Notes: generated by a model not told the origin, from the sequence alone. A DNA stretch of 64,000 nucleotides from Petrimonas sp. (GCA_012839475.1 DUNG01000007.1:124001-188000); one strand, 5' to 3'. Shown: positions 51,896-61,064, numbered from the stretch's first letter. Numbers and translations are program-made.

Positions 51896-52035
51896 AATTT
51901 AGTTTGTTTCTGCTTGCAATTTTTCCATGTAACAGGAATACCTTATTTTCGTGTAACCGGTATACCCCTTCCTTGTTTACGGCAGTAATTTATTTCTGCT
52001 TATAACCTTCCCGTGTAACGGACAACTCCTATTCC

Positions 52036-53088
52036 TTATACTTTGGAGCAGTATCGGGTTAGCGCTTGCAACAGTACGCGGTTCTCCTCGGGCATCCCTA
52101 CCGTGATGCGGATGCAGTTGGGTACGACCGAATGGCGGTTGCGCACGATTACCTTCTCCTCCACCAGGTAGTGGTATATGTTGTTGGCATCATCCACCTC
52201 CACCAACAGGAAGTTGGCGTTGGATGGGTAGATCTTTTTCACGATGGGTAGCTTCATTAGCTCCTCTCTCAGCAGCGCACGCTGTCTGAGGATAATGGCG
52301 AGCCGTTGTTCAAACTGACGTGGTTTGGAGAGGGCTTCAAGTGCGGCCATTTGGTTGAGTGCGCTCACGTTGTAGGGCGGCTTGGTCTTGTCCATCAGCC
52401 CGATGATTTCCCGGCTCGCGTAGGCGATACCTACCCGTGCGGCGGCCAGTCCCCATGCTTTGCTGAAGGTCCGTGACACGATTAGGTTGGGCCACTCCTG
52501 CACCATCCCGGCAAAGCCCGGGTGGTCGCAAAAGTCGATGTACGCCTCATCTACCACCACGATGCCCCGGAACTCGCGGAGCAGTTGTTCCACGTTCTGC
52601 AGTCGGTTGCCGGTGGGGTTGTTGGGCGAGCAGACAAAGACGAGCTTGGCAGGGTGGGAGAGGATCGCATCCACGTCCAACTCGAACTGCTCGGTTAGCG
52701 GCACCTCCACCAACTCCACATCGTGGATATGGGCCGACACCTCGTACATGCCATAGGTGGGGGGACAGGTGATCACCCGGTCGTGCGATGGCTCGCAGAA
52801 GACCCGGTAGATCGTATCGATCACCTCATCGCTCCCGTTTCCGATGAATATATGCTCCACGGGTATGCCGTTTCGTTCCGACAGTGCTCTTTTCAGTTCC
52901 CGTTGGTGAGGGTCGGGGTACCGGTTCCACTTCCCGTATGGATTCTCGTTCGCGTCAAGAAAGATACCTTCCTTGCCGGTAAATTCATCCCGTGCGCTCG
53001 AGTAGGGCTTTAGCGCCAGAATGTTGGGCCTCACAAGCGAAGTTATATCAAAGTCAGAAGGTTTCATTCGATTGTTGGGTTTATTCAT
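52036..53088 (-). CDS. hisC: Histidinol-phosphate aminotransferase
   Basis: A 350-residue fold-type I PLP enzyme, step 7. The PLP lysine is Lys210 in SRTFSKAWG; DANENPYG, GNGSDEVID, SPNNPTGN and VVDEAYIDF (~178-186) are conserved; the C-terminal RITVGMPEEN binds substrate. The start overlaps the hisD stop by 4 nt, indicating coupling. The 140-bp gap to hisB holds no recognisable element except AT-rich DNA with repeated CCGTGTAAC/GTAACCGG-like bits. Confidence 0.97.
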   Translation of the reverse strand: MNKPNNRMKPSDFDITSLVRPNILALKPYSSARDEFTGKEGIFLDANENPYGKWNRYPDPHQRELKRALSERNGIPVEHIFIGNGSDEVIDTIYRVFCEPSHDRVITCPPTYGMYEVSAHIHDVELVEVPLTEQFELDVDAILSHPAKLVFVCSPNNPTGNRLQNVEQLLREFRGIVVVDEAYIDFCDHPGFAGMVQEWPNLIVSRTFSKAWGLAAARVGIAYASREIIGLMDKTKPPYNVSALNQMAALEALSKPRQFEQRLAIILRQRALLREELMKLPIVKKIYPSNANFLLVEVDDANNIYHYLVEEKVIVRNRHSVVPNCIRITVGMPEENRVLLQALTRYCSKV

Positions 53089-54551
53089 TCGGTTTCGTTT
53101 TGATCGTTTTCGGGTCTCCTTTCTTCCACTTTTTCTTCCGCCGTTCTCTCTGCTGCCTTTGTTATCGCCTGCTCGGTCGTTTCTTCTCCCGTTCCTTCAA
53201 CAGCTTTCCTTTCAGGGGTAGCACCTTCTTCCAGTAAGGAATCAATGCTGGCGGTTGTCAAGCTCGCTTTCGTAACGGAGGCGAGTCGCAATGTCATCGC
53301 GTTCTTGTGCCCGTGTAGCTCCTCCGCCTCGGCCATCGTCTCCACGGCTGTCCCTATGCTTTTGATCCCCTCGTCGGTGATGTATTGGAACGTGATCTTC
53401 TTTACAAAGCTGTCCAGCGACACCCCACTGTAGGCTTTTGCATGTCCGCTGGTTGGCAGCGTGTGGTTGGTTCCGCTTGCGTAGTCGCCTGCGCTTTCGG
53501 GGCTATAGTTCCCAAGGAAGACCGATCCCGCGCTGACCACATCCCGACCCAGCAGGGTGGGGAACTCGGTCGCCAAGATAAGGTGCTCCGGTGCGTAGAA
53601 GTTGCTGAAGCTCATGCACTCTTCTAAGGTCTTGAACAGGATGGCCTTGCTGTTTTTCATCGCTTGTTTGGCCAGCTCCTTTCGTGGTAGTTGCTCGATT
53701 TGCAGGTCTATTTCCTTGATCACCTCCTTGACCACCCGTTTGTCATCCGACAAGAGGATCACCTGGCTGTCGGGACCATGCTCCGCTTGCGACAGCAGGT
53801 CGGCCGCCACGAACGAGGGGTTGCACGACCAGTCGGCAATCACCAGCAACTCGCTGGGCCCGGCCGGCATATCGATGGCCACGCCGTAGTATTGCGCCGA
53901 TCGCTTAGCCGCCATCACGTACTGGTTGCCCGGGCCGAAAATCTTGTTCACCGTGGGGATGCTCTCCGTGCCGAAGGTCATGGCCCCAATGGCCTGGATG
54001 CCCCCCACGGCGAATACGCGGGTCACACCTACCAGGTTGGCCGCGTAGAGGATAGCGGGATGGATTACACCTTCTTCGTTGGGAGGTGTACAGAGGATAA
54101 TCTCTTGACAGCCGGCAAGTTTAGCCGGTACCCCCAGCATCACCACGGTAGAGAAGAGGGGAGCGGTTCCACCCGGTATGTAGATACCCACTCGTTCGAT
54201 GGGGCGAGATTCTCTCCAGCAGGTCACTCCCGGTGAGGTCTCCACCTTTCGCACCTCTTCTCGTTGGGAGAGATGGAACGCGGTGACGTTCTTCACCGCA
54301 AGCTCGATGGCCTGCTTCAGTTGTTGTGGCACTTGGTCAATAGCTTGGGAGATGGTTCCCTGCTCCACTTCGAGCGACGTTTGCCCGGCGAAATCATGCT
54401 TCCGGCTGTACTCCAATACCGCCTTGTCGCCTTTCCGATGGATGTTGTAGAACATCTTCTCCACCAGCTTCATTAGCCGTTGTTGCTTGATCAACGGTCG
54501 TTGTGCGAGTTTTTCCCATTTGTTTCGCGTGGGATTGGATATCGTCTTCAT
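53085..54551 (-). CDS. hisD: Histidinol dehydrogenase with acidic C-terminal tail
   Basis: A 488-residue HisD. The zinc and catalytic features (PGGTAPLFSTVVMLGVPAK; FGPGNQYV; MPAGPSELLV; DLLSQAEHGPDSQ; NYAPEHL-like FYAPEHLIL; TNHTLPTSGHAKAYSG) are intact to ~430. About 55 further residues form a charged, Glu/Thr/Ala-rich disordered tail (EETTEQAITKAAERTAEEK) not found in usual ~430-residue HisD proteins. It carries out the last two oxidation steps. The low-complexity tail resembles the HisB linker in composition. Confidence 0.97.
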   Translation of the reverse strand: MKTISNPTRNKWEKLAQRPLIKQQRLMKLVEKMFYNIHRKGDKAVLEYSRKHDFAGQTSLEVEQGTISQAIDQVPQQLKQAIELAVKNVTAFHLSQREEVRKVETSPGVTCWRESRPIERVGIYIPGGTAPLFSTVVMLGVPAKLAGCQEIILCTPPNEEGVIHPAILYAANLVGVTRVFAVGGIQAIGAMTFGTESIPTVNKIFGPGNQYVMAAKRSAQYYGVAIDMPAGPSELLVIADWSCNPSFVAADLLSQAEHGPDSQVILLSDDKRVVKEVIKEIDLQIEQLPRKELAKQAMKNSKAILFKTLEECMSFSNFYAPEHLILATEFPTLLGRDVVSAGSVFLGNYSPESAGDYASGTNHTLPTSGHAKAYSGVSLDSFVKKITFQYITDEGIKSIGTAVETMAEAEELHGHKNAMTLRLASVTKASLTTASIDSLLEEGATPERKAVEGTGEETTEQAITKAAERTAEEKVEERRPENDQNETE

Positions 54552-54631
54552 TATTGGTTATTTTAAAAAGAATTGCAGATTGCTCCCAATCATTTGAGTA
54601 GGGGTTTCGTCTGTATATATACTAGGTTGTT

Positions 54632-55489
54632 TTAAAGGATCATCTTCTCGATGGGAACCACTAATATTCCCTCTGCCCCCAGGTTTTTTAGTTCATCGAT
54701 GATCTCCCAGAAATCATCATCGTTGATGACCGAGTGGACGCTACTCCATCCCTCGTCGGCCAGGGGGAGGATGCTGGGTGAGCGCATCCCGGGCAATAGC
54801 TTCACAATGCGGGGGATAGCTTCATTTGGCGCGTTCAGAAGCACGTATGTTTTGCCCTGTCCGTTCTTGTACGCTTTAACACGGAAAAGCAGTTGTTCGA
54901 GGAGTTCGGTTTTTCGGGGCGACAGGTTTTGGTGGCTGATCATCACCGCTTCGCTCTCCACGATCGTCTCCGCCTCTTTCAACCCGTTCATGATGAGGGT
55001 GCTGCCCGTGCTCACGATATCGAAGATGCCGTCTGCCAGACCGATGCCGGTAGCGATCTCCACGCTTCCGCCCAGTTCCTCGATTCTCACGTTTATTTCC
55101 TTTTCCTTGAAAAACTTGCCCAGTATCCTGGGGTAGCTGGTGGCCACGCGCTTGCCGTTGAAGTAGGTTAATCCCGTGTACTCTTCGTCCCTGGGTATCG
55201 CGAGCGAAAGACGACAGTGGGCAAACCCCAGCTTCTCGACTACCTTCACATCCTTCTCTTTCTCCCATACCTCGTTCTCGCCAAGGATGCCTATGTCGGC
55301 CACCCCTTGCTCCACGTACTGGGGGATGTCATCGTCCCGCAGGAAAAGGATCTCCATGGGGAAGTTGCTCGCGCTGGTCTTCAGCTTGCGGTCACTGTTT
55401 GAGACCTTGATCCCGCACTCCTTTAGCAACTCGATCGATTTTTCGCTCAACCGACCGCTCTTTTGAATGGCTATTTTCAGTTTTTCCAT
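54632..55489 (-). CDS. hisG: ATP phosphoribosyltransferase, long form
   Basis: A 285-residue HisG of the long type with its own C-terminal ACT-like regulatory domain (~205-285), so it needs no HisZ and should be feedback-inhibited by histidine. The catalytic part starts KLKIAIQKSGRLSEKSIELL and holds GVADIGILGENEV and the PRPP-binding DIVSTGSTLIMNGL (~168-181). It is the first enzyme and first gene of the operon, placed ~90 bp after the attenuator. Confidence 0.97.
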   Translation of the reverse strand: MEKLKIAIQKSGRLSEKSIELLKECGIKVSNSDRKLKTSASNFPMEILFLRDDDIPQYVEQGVADIGILGENEVWEKEKDVKVVEKLGFAHCRLSLAIPRDEEYTGLTYFNGKRVATSYPRILGKFFKEKEINVRIEELGGSVEIATGIGLADGIFDIVSTGSTLIMNGLKEAETIVESEAVMISHQNLSPRKTELLEQLLFRVKAYKNGQGKTYVLLNAPNEAIPRIVKLLPGMRSPSILPLADEGWSSVHSVINDDDFWEIIDELKNLGAEGILVVPIEKMIL

Positions 55490-55577
55490 CGTCTTGAACT
55501 TTTTCGCTCCTACCTATCTTTTTTTATTTAATTCTGTGTAATGCGATTTTGTTTTTTGTTACTTGCTCAAGGCAACT

Positions 55578-55610
55578 AAAAAAAACCCGCCTGACAGGAA
55601 TCAGACGGGC
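55578..55610 (-). terminator. his operon attenuator (terminator hairpin)
   Basis: On minus, CCCGTCTGA pairs with TCAGGCGGG (one G-T pair) around a six-base loop and is followed by eight T. It lies between the His-rich leader peptide and hisG. The 5' arm could instead pair with AATCAGGCG at the end of the leader reading frame, an alternative fold expected for attenuation. Confidence 0.85.
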
Positions 55611-55648
55611 TGGTATGCTTGTGTCTCGCGGGTTCGTACACGTCAACC

Positions 55649-55705
55649 TCACCTCGCCTGATTGCAAGTGTGAAAATGGTGGTGATGGAACCCGTTTGCT
55701 TTCAT
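55649..55705 (-). CDS. hisL: his operon leader peptide
   Basis: A short frame, ATG 55705 to TGA 55649, encodes 18 residues, MKANGFHHHHFHTCNQAR. Five of six consecutive codons specify histidine (CAT CAC CAC CAT TTT CAC). It follows a -7 box by 19 bp and precedes a rho-independent terminator, the classical layout for attenuation: when charged tRNA-His is scarce, the ribosome stalls on the His run and the terminator does not form. The start lacks a clear Shine-Dalgarno, normal in this phylum. Confidence 0.88.
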   Translation of the reverse strand: MKANGFHHHHFHTCNQAR

Positions 55706-55724
55706 CGTTTTTGTTTTTACCCCA

Positions 55725-55732
55725 CAAAGATA
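55725..55732 (-). promoter_or_regulatory. -7 box of the his operon promoter
   Basis: On minus this is TATCTTTG, an exact TAnnTTTG match; a TTG lies 17 nt further upstream, slightly closer than usual. The start would be near 55718, giving a leader peptide start only ~13 nt into the transcript. Confidence 0.55.
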
Positions 55733-55770
55733 ATGGATTTATTTAAAACCAAGCCGGGAATGACTGTTTT

Positions 55771-55802
55771 TTTGATAATATTGTTACCTTTGCCTCGTTT
55801 TA
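55771..55802 (+). promoter_or_regulatory. Promoter of the outer-membrane protein genes at 55937
   Basis: TTTG (55771-55774), 20 nt, TACCTTTG (55795-55802): a full consensus match. It is divergent from the his promoter 40 bp away. The leader is ~125 nt and I see no known riboswitch in it. Confidence 0.65.
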
Positions 55803-55936
55803 TTGGAATACTTTAGGGCAACGAGCGTAAAATGTAGGAGGTAGCTGGGGAAACCACGATGCGTCAAGTTGAGAACCTGGGGAGTAGAAATGATAACCAA
55901 TCAATCATTTATGAATACTATTAAAGTAATTGTGTT

Positions 55937-56644
55937 ATGAAACGCTTTTTTTCAATTGTGCTTGTGACGGCCATATTTTCCGTGTTGGCCTTTACGCCTG
56001 CGGTTGCGCAACAGGATGCTTCTCCCGAAATGGAACAACTGGTAGCGCCAAGCTTCAGGGATTTTCGTTTTGCTATAGGTGGAGGGTATGCGCTTCGCTT
56101 GGGTAAGATTGAGAAGACGGGTGACGATAATTGGGACAACGTGAGTAAGAAGTTGCGCCATGGCTTTACCGTGGATGCCGATGCCCAGTACTTCTTTCGT
56201 GAAGGATGGGGACTTGGGTTGAACGCGAACTTTTGTTCGAGCACCATTTCGGGTAATGACCTCTACTTTGCCGACATTGATCGTACCGCCAACAGCTACA
56301 ATGAGTCGCAGAACATCTTGTTTGTGGGACCATCGTACGTGGGTCGAAATCAATCGGAGAAGTTGCTCCTGGTCTCGTCTGTCGCTATTGGCCCGCTCTT
56401 TTACTCGAACCCGGCTACGCTCGATGGCGTGGTCATTAAAAGCAACGCGGTGGCCGTGGGTCTTAACGTGGGATTCTCCGGGGAGTACAAGGTGAACGCG
56501 ACTACGGGAGTTGGACTTAAGCTGTCTTCTACCGTGGGCAACGTGAATTCCATTAAGGTGGAAGGACACAAGGTAGAACTGGAGGAGGCGTTTAACCTCT
56601 CTAACGTGATGCTTACGGCATTCATCAGTTTCCGATCATGGTAA
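55937..56644 (+). CDS. Outer-membrane beta-barrel protein
   Basis: A 235-residue exported protein with signal peptide (~1-24, ending AVAQQ). The mature sequence has about eight to ten amphipathic strands with Gly/aromatic alternation (FRFAIGGGYALRLG, ADAQYFFREGWGLGLNANF, GVGLKLSSTVG) and ends ITAFISFRSW-like (LTAFISFRSW), where a final aromatic fits BAM-dependent insertion. It is the first of a plus-strand run of envelope genes. No enzymatic domain is seen; function unknown. Confidence 0.85.
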   Translation: MKRFFSIVLVTAIFSVLAFTPAVAQQDASPEMEQLVAPSFRDFRFAIGGGYALRLGKIEKTGDDNWDNVSKKLRHGFTVDADAQYFFREGWGLGLNANFCSSTISGNDLYFADIDRTANSYNESQNILFVGPSYVGRNQSEKLLLVSSVAIGPLFYSNPATLDGVVIKSNAVAVGLNVGFSGEYKVNATTGVGLKLSSTVGNVNSIKVEGHKVELEEAFNLSNVMLTAFISFRSW

Positions 56645-56689
56645 TCACATGCCGTGTAATATGACTTTAATACTTTAATAGGATCTGTT

Positions 56690-57400
56690 ATGAGTAAAAA
56701 AACCGTATGGTTCATCGCGTTGCTACTAACGACACTGCCTTCGTTCGCACAGTTTCGCGCGGGTGTGAAGGGTGGGGGAAATATCTCCAGTATGAACATG
56801 ACCATGGGTAATGTGGAACTCGATATTCACGACCCCCGGTTCGGGGTGCACGGTGGATTGATGGGAGAGTACATGTTTTCAGGAGTCTTCGGGCTGCAGG
56901 CCGAGTTGAGCTATTACTATTGCGGGGCAAACATCAACGCCGCAAGATACACGCAAGGGATGGATGTTCCGGAGGGACTCTCCCTGGAAGGGTATGTTAG
57001 CCGGCACGTGTTTCATCTACCCCTCTACCTGAAAACGAAGTTCAAGCTCTCTGAAAACACGAGACTCTACGTGATGGGTGGCGGAGTAGCCTCTTTCTCT
57101 CCTGTTGCCCACCAACATATCAAGCAGACGTACGAGGGAGAGTACCTGAAGACGAAGTGGAGCTTGTACGAACCGAAAATCCGTATCCTAGATGAAGAGT
57201 CGAGCAACGCTTACATGATACAACAGTGGAACGTGGGGATCGCGGCCGAAGCCGGGGTAGAGGTCAATAACCAGGTGACCGTGGGTGTTGGCTTTAAACA
57301 TGTACTCAATAACATGTCTGCCATTCGTTACATGGGTACGATCATACAGCCCGAAACACGGATGTGGATCGCCTCTCTCTCGGTTGGGTATTTCTTTTAA
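56690..57400 (+). CDS. PorT-like outer-membrane beta-barrel protein
   Basis: A 236-residue exported protein: signal peptide (~1-21, PSFAQ), then FRAGVKGGGNISSM, the usual opening of the porin/PorT family (OMP_b-brl_2), strands such as GLQAELSYYYCG and FHLPLYLKTKFKL, and a terminal phenylalanine in LSVGYFF. The family includes PorT, needed for type IX secretion in P. gingivalis, but most members have unknown roles. It follows the first barrel gene by 45 bp. Confidence 0.85.
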   Translation: MSKKTVWFIALLLTTLPSFAQFRAGVKGGGNISSMNMTMGNVELDIHDPRFGVHGGLMGEYMFSGVFGLQAELSYYYCGANINAARYTQGMDVPEGLSLEGYVSRHVFHLPLYLKTKFKLSENTRLYVMGGGVASFSPVAHQHIKQTYEGEYLKTKWSLYEPKIRILDEESSNAYMIQQWNVGIAAEAGVEVNNQVTVGVGFKHVLNNMSAIRYMGTIIQPETRMWIASLSVGYFF

Positions 57401-57415
57401 TTTCGTTTTTTTATG

Positions 57416-57423
57416 TACATTTG
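57416..57423 (+). promoter_or_regulatory. Candidate -7 box before the Porin_10 gene
   Basis: TACATTTG fits TAnnTTTG and lies 45 bp before the ATG, but no -33 box is at the right distance. Confidence 0.35.
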
Positions 57424-57468
57424 CACGGTGTAAAGGCAGCCTTACGGCTTTATGTACATTAAACCCCG

Positions 57469-59595
57469 ATGAAAGAGAAGCTGTTTATCTCCTTGCTGGT
57501 TTGTTTGGTGCACGTGGCCACCGTTTGGCCACAAGCCAGGGTCATTCTGCCCGATTCGTCGAAGATAACGACGAACCCCGATTCGTTGAACCTGCTTCCC
57601 CGGCAGGTGGAGGGTATTAGTGATTCCGCTATGTTGCCGGATAGCGTTGTAGACCGTTCATTAAGCTTAGACAGCCTGGCTCATGATGATGAGGTAGAGA
57701 TGGATTCGCTTCAACCACCGCCCAGGATGTTCCATTGGAAGCTAAACCCGAGGACGGGTGACCGGATTCCTGCCGAGTCAGATACCGTGATCCACAACTT
57801 TCAGCACTCCACGCTGGCCGATGGTTATTCCGTGGCTATGGGCCATTTGGGTACGATGGGCTCACCGGTGATATCAAAAATATTTTCAGATCGGGGCGAG
57901 ACCGAGACGTTCATATTTAACAACGCGTATTTCCCCTTCTTGAGGAAGCCTGATGAACAGCTTTTCCTGAATACCCGCGTGCCCTATTCGAGGCTCAACT
58001 ATTACCGCTCCGGTAACAACCAAACGCGTGAGGATCGGTTCAACGCGAGGCTCACTACCAACTTCGGGAAAAGTTTGAACGTGGGGCTCGATGTGGACCT
58101 CATTAACGCCCGGGGGCACTACAATTCGCAGGCGACCCGCCACAACAACTTCTCGCTTTTCGGCAACTACCTGTCCGAACGAATCGAGGCCCACGCTTAC
58201 GTGAACCTTGGTAAGATAAGCCATTTCGAGAATGGGGGGATTACCAACGACCTGTTTATTACCGACCCCGATGCGATCCGGCAGCAGTTTAACCCGAGGG
58301 ATATCCCGGTAAAGTTCACGAATACCTGGAACACGCTGGGAAACAACCGTTTTTTCCTCTCCGGGAGGTACAACCTGGGGTATTATGAAGTTGTCAAGAG
58401 CGATGATACCGTTAGCGATGATACCGTTAAGGTACGTGGCGACTTCGTACCGGTGGCCAGTCTCAGCTTCTCATCGTCTTATACCGATCAATTTCGCCGT
58501 TTCTTGTCCCACGATACCACCCTGGTGAACGTAGGTGGCGTATCCATGCAGCGGATTGATCAGTTTTACCCGAACCGCTACTACATGGGGGCGGTCGATG
58601 ACAGTGTTCGCTTCTCCTCTTTCAAGAACATCGTGGCGTTAAGTCTCAGGGAGGGGTTTAAAAAATGGGTCAAGTTTGGCTTGACCGCTTTCCTCGAGTA
58701 TGACTTACGCAATTACTCCATGAGGGACACGGTGGGTACGGGGTATGCGCAACACCGGGAGAGCGCTGTTACCCTCGGGGGGATACTAAACAAGCAGCAG
58801 GGTGAGAACCTGCTGTTCAATATTCGTGCCGACCTGGGCGTGTTGGGAGTCAACCTTGGCGAGTTCAGGTTAATGGGCGACGTGCAGACAGGCTTCAATA
58901 TTGCCGGTCGGCGTACCACGCTCTCCGCCGAGGCATATGTCAAGAATTTAAGACCAAAGTATTTACAGGAGAACTATTTCTCGAAGTACTTTAAGTGGAA
59001 CCAAAAGTTGGGTGATACGCGTCGGGTCTACCTGGGCGGGAAGTTGCATATCCCGTTCACCAACAGTACCGTGAGCGCGGGTGTGGAGAACCTGCAGAAC
59101 TACATCTACTTTAATCGGGACAGGATGCTTTCGCAGGAGGGGGATAACGTGCAGCTCTTGACGGTACGGCTCGATCAGGATATTCGGCTGGGTGTCTTTA
59201 ATTGGGATAACCGGGTGGTGTATCAAGCGTCAAGCAGCCAGGAGGTGATTCCCGTTCCTACCTTAAGCGTCTACTCGAACCTCTACTTGCAAGCCCTGAT
59301 CGTGAAGGTGTTGACAATGCAGGTCGGTGTTGATGCGCATTGGCACACCAAGTACTACGTTCCGGGTTACGAGCCAGCGTTGCTGCAATTCTACAACCAG
59401 GATGAGAAAGAGATTGGCAATTACCCGATCTCCACCATTTACGCGAACTTCCACCTGCAACAGACCCGTTTCTTCGTGATGTTTTACAATGCAGCGTCAA
59501 AGCTGTTAAAACCCACGGAGTACTTCTCGTTACCCAATTACCCGGTTAACCCCTTCCTCTTTAAAATGGGTGTTTCTGTGAACTTGAATAACTAA
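57469..59595 (+). CDS. Putative porin, Porin_10 family
   Basis: A 708-residue outer-membrane protein. After the signal peptide (~1-22) comes a ~75-residue Asp/Ser/Pro-rich segment with repeated DS(V/L) units, then the Porin_10 domain opening at FHWKLNPRTGDRIPAESDT and running to the end in many long strands (for example LGDTRRVYLGGKLHIPF, VSAGVENLQNYIYFNRD). The C-terminus FLFKMGVSVNLNN is strand-like. The family is restricted to Bacteroidota and its solutes are unknown. A solute-binding-like gene follows after 10 bp, suggesting joint work in uptake. Confidence 0.92.
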   Translation: MKEKLFISLLVCLVHVATVWPQARVILPDSSKITTNPDSLNLLPRQVEGISDSAMLPDSVVDRSLSLDSLAHDDEVEMDSLQPPPRMFHWKLNPRTGDRIPAESDTVIHNFQHSTLADGYSVAMGHLGTMGSPVISKIFSDRGETETFIFNNAYFPFLRKPDEQLFLNTRVPYSRLNYYRSGNNQTREDRFNARLTTNFGKSLNVGLDVDLINARGHYNSQATRHNNFSLFGNYLSERIEAHAYVNLGKISHFENGGITNDLFITDPDAIRQQFNPRDIPVKFTNTWNTLGNNRFFLSGRYNLGYYEVVKSDDTVSDDTVKVRGDFVPVASLSFSSSYTDQFRRFLSHDTTLVNVGGVSMQRIDQFYPNRYYMGAVDDSVRFSSFKNIVALSLREGFKKWVKFGLTAFLEYDLRNYSMRDTVGTGYAQHRESAVTLGGILNKQQGENLLFNIRADLGVLGVNLGEFRLMGDVQTGFNIAGRRTTLSAEAYVKNLRPKYLQENYFSKYFKWNQKLGDTRRVYLGGKLHIPFTNSTVSAGVENLQNYIYFNRDRMLSQEGDNVQLLTVRLDQDIRLGVFNWDNRVVYQASSSQEVIPVPTLSVYSNLYLQALIVKVLTMQVGVDAHWHTKYYVPGYEPALLQFYNQDEKEIGNYPISTIYANFHLQQTRFFVMFYNAASKLLKPTEYFSLPNYPVNPFLFKMGVSVNLNN

Positions 59596-59605
59596 TCTGT
59601 AAGCG

Positions 59606-60445
59606 ATGAAGGTCTCCAGAAGATTGGTTACGTATGTCGTACTTCTATTGATAGCCATCACTGCCATGGTGTGGCTCAGGAACTATATGATTCGTTCCCT
59701 GAGTAAGTCGAACGAGGAGAGGGACTTGGAGGAGATTCTGGCTTCAGGTGAACTGAACGTGGTTACCGATTACAATAGCATTGGTTACTTCGTGTCGGGC
59801 GATACGGTTCGCGGGTTTCAGCTGGAGATGATGCAAGCGCTGGAGAGCGAGTGGGGGATAGAGGTTAACCTGTTTTTAGAAAATAGCTTGGAGGATAACG
59901 TGAAGGGACTCCACAAGCAGCGGTACGATCTTATCGCGAGGAGCATCCCGGTGAATACTGAACTGCGAGAACGGGTCGCTTTCACCATTCCTATCACCCT
60001 AAACAAGCAGGTACTGGTTCAGCGGAAGGCTGAGTTCAATGATGGGGTAGAGCCGATTCGTCAACACTTGAACCTGGCGAAAAAGGTGATACACGTTGCC
60101 AGTAACTCGCCGGCCATCCTTCGGCTCGATAACCTGTCGCATGAGATCGGGGATACCATCTTCATTGTCGAAGATCCCAGGTATGAGGTGGAGCAGTTGG
60201 TGATGATGGTGGCCGCGGGCGATATCGATTTCACCGTCTGCGATGAGCAGGTGGCGTTGCGGTTAATTCATACCCTCCCTGAGATCGATACCGATACTGA
60301 TATCAGTTTCACGCAATTGGAGTCGTGGGCAGTGCGGGCAGGATCGCCTATGCTGTTAGATAGCTTGAACAACTGGCTTACCCGCTTTAAAGAGACGAAA
60401 ACGTTCCAACGACTCCATGAGAAGTACTATGGTGCCGTTGGTTAA
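59606..60445 (+). CDS. Membrane-anchored solute-binding-like protein (MltF N-domain type)
   Basis: A 279-residue protein with one N-terminal TM or uncleaved signal (~8-27), then a type 3 periplasmic solute-binding domain: LEEILASGELNVVTDYNSIGY, GFQLEMMQALE, YDLIARSIPVN and FTVCDEQVAL. This is the arrangement of the N-terminal half of MltF, but the lytic transglycosylase domain is absent. There is no amino-acid ABC permease near. It probably senses or presents a small ligand in the periplasm, coupled to the porin gene just upstream. Confidence 0.85.
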   Translation: MKVSRRLVTYVVLLLIAITAMVWLRNYMIRSLSKSNEERDLEEILASGELNVVTDYNSIGYFVSGDTVRGFQLEMMQALESEWGIEVNLFLENSLEDNVKGLHKQRYDLIARSIPVNTELRERVAFTIPITLNKQVLVQRKAEFNDGVEPIRQHLNLAKKVIHVASNSPAILRLDNLSHEIGDTIFIVEDPRYEVEQLVMMVAAGDIDFTVCDEQVALRLIHTLPEIDTDTDISFTQLESWAVRAGSPMLLDSLNNWLTRFKETKTFQRLHEKYYGAVG

Positions 60446-60528
60446 CGCTTTCGTTGATTAGCGCTTTAGGTTACTTATAACGTTTCACGTTATTTGGCGC
60501 GCTTTACCTGGGATAAGTAGTTCCATCA

Positions 60529-61005
60529 CTAACGGCGTTGAGGCGCATCGCGGTGTCCCTGGCGGTTAGCATCGCGGAATGTTCTTTGGCGCTCCTCACG
60601 CAACTCCTTCCACTGTTCGGTTTTCTCTTTCCCGATGATTTTCTCTAATTCGGCATCTTGTTCTGCTACTGCCTTTTCACGGGCCTCTCGCATCTCATTA
60701 CGGCGTGCTTCCCGGTCGCCCTCGGCTTGATCCCTTCTTTCACGCTGCGCGGCCATCTGCTCGGCCCGTTCCGCATCTTGTTTTTCAAATAACGCTTGTA
60801 CTTTTGCCACCTGTTCAGCGGTCAATTCCAACTCTTTTCCCATGGATTCTGCACGGTCTTTAGCCGAAAATCGGTTTTCCATTCGGGAGGGAGCTTGGGG
60901 AGGCTGTTGATCGCTCCTATCTTCATCTCTCCTGTTATCTTGGGCACCTAACGTGCAGCCCATGACGAGTATAGCAATCAAAGCTATCCATGTAATTTTC
61001 TTCAT
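60529..61005 (-). CDS. DUF4890-type periplasmic charged-helix protein
   Basis: A 158-residue exported protein with signal peptide (~1-21; VMGC may be a lipobox). The mature part is highly charged and helical: an LTAEQVAKVQALFEKQ motif (~77-92) similar to the LTxxQ motif of Spy/CpxP chaperones, then Arg/Glu-rich heptads to the end. In Bacteroidota such genes are annotated DUF4890. A periplasmic chaperone or envelope-stress role is plausible by analogy. It has a consensus promoter of its own. Confidence 0.8.
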   Translation of the reverse strand: MKKITWIALIAILVMGCTLGAQDNRRDEDRSDQQPPQAPSRMENRFSAKDRAESMGKELELTAEQVAKVQALFEKQDAERAEQMAAQRERRDQAEGDREARRNEMREAREKAVAEQDAELEKIIGKEKTEQWKELREERQRTFRDANRQGHRDAPQRR

Positions 61006-61064
61006 CTTTTTTGCGTTTTAATTAAGGGTGAATAATTAAACTTCTCAGTTGATTTATAGGAGTT

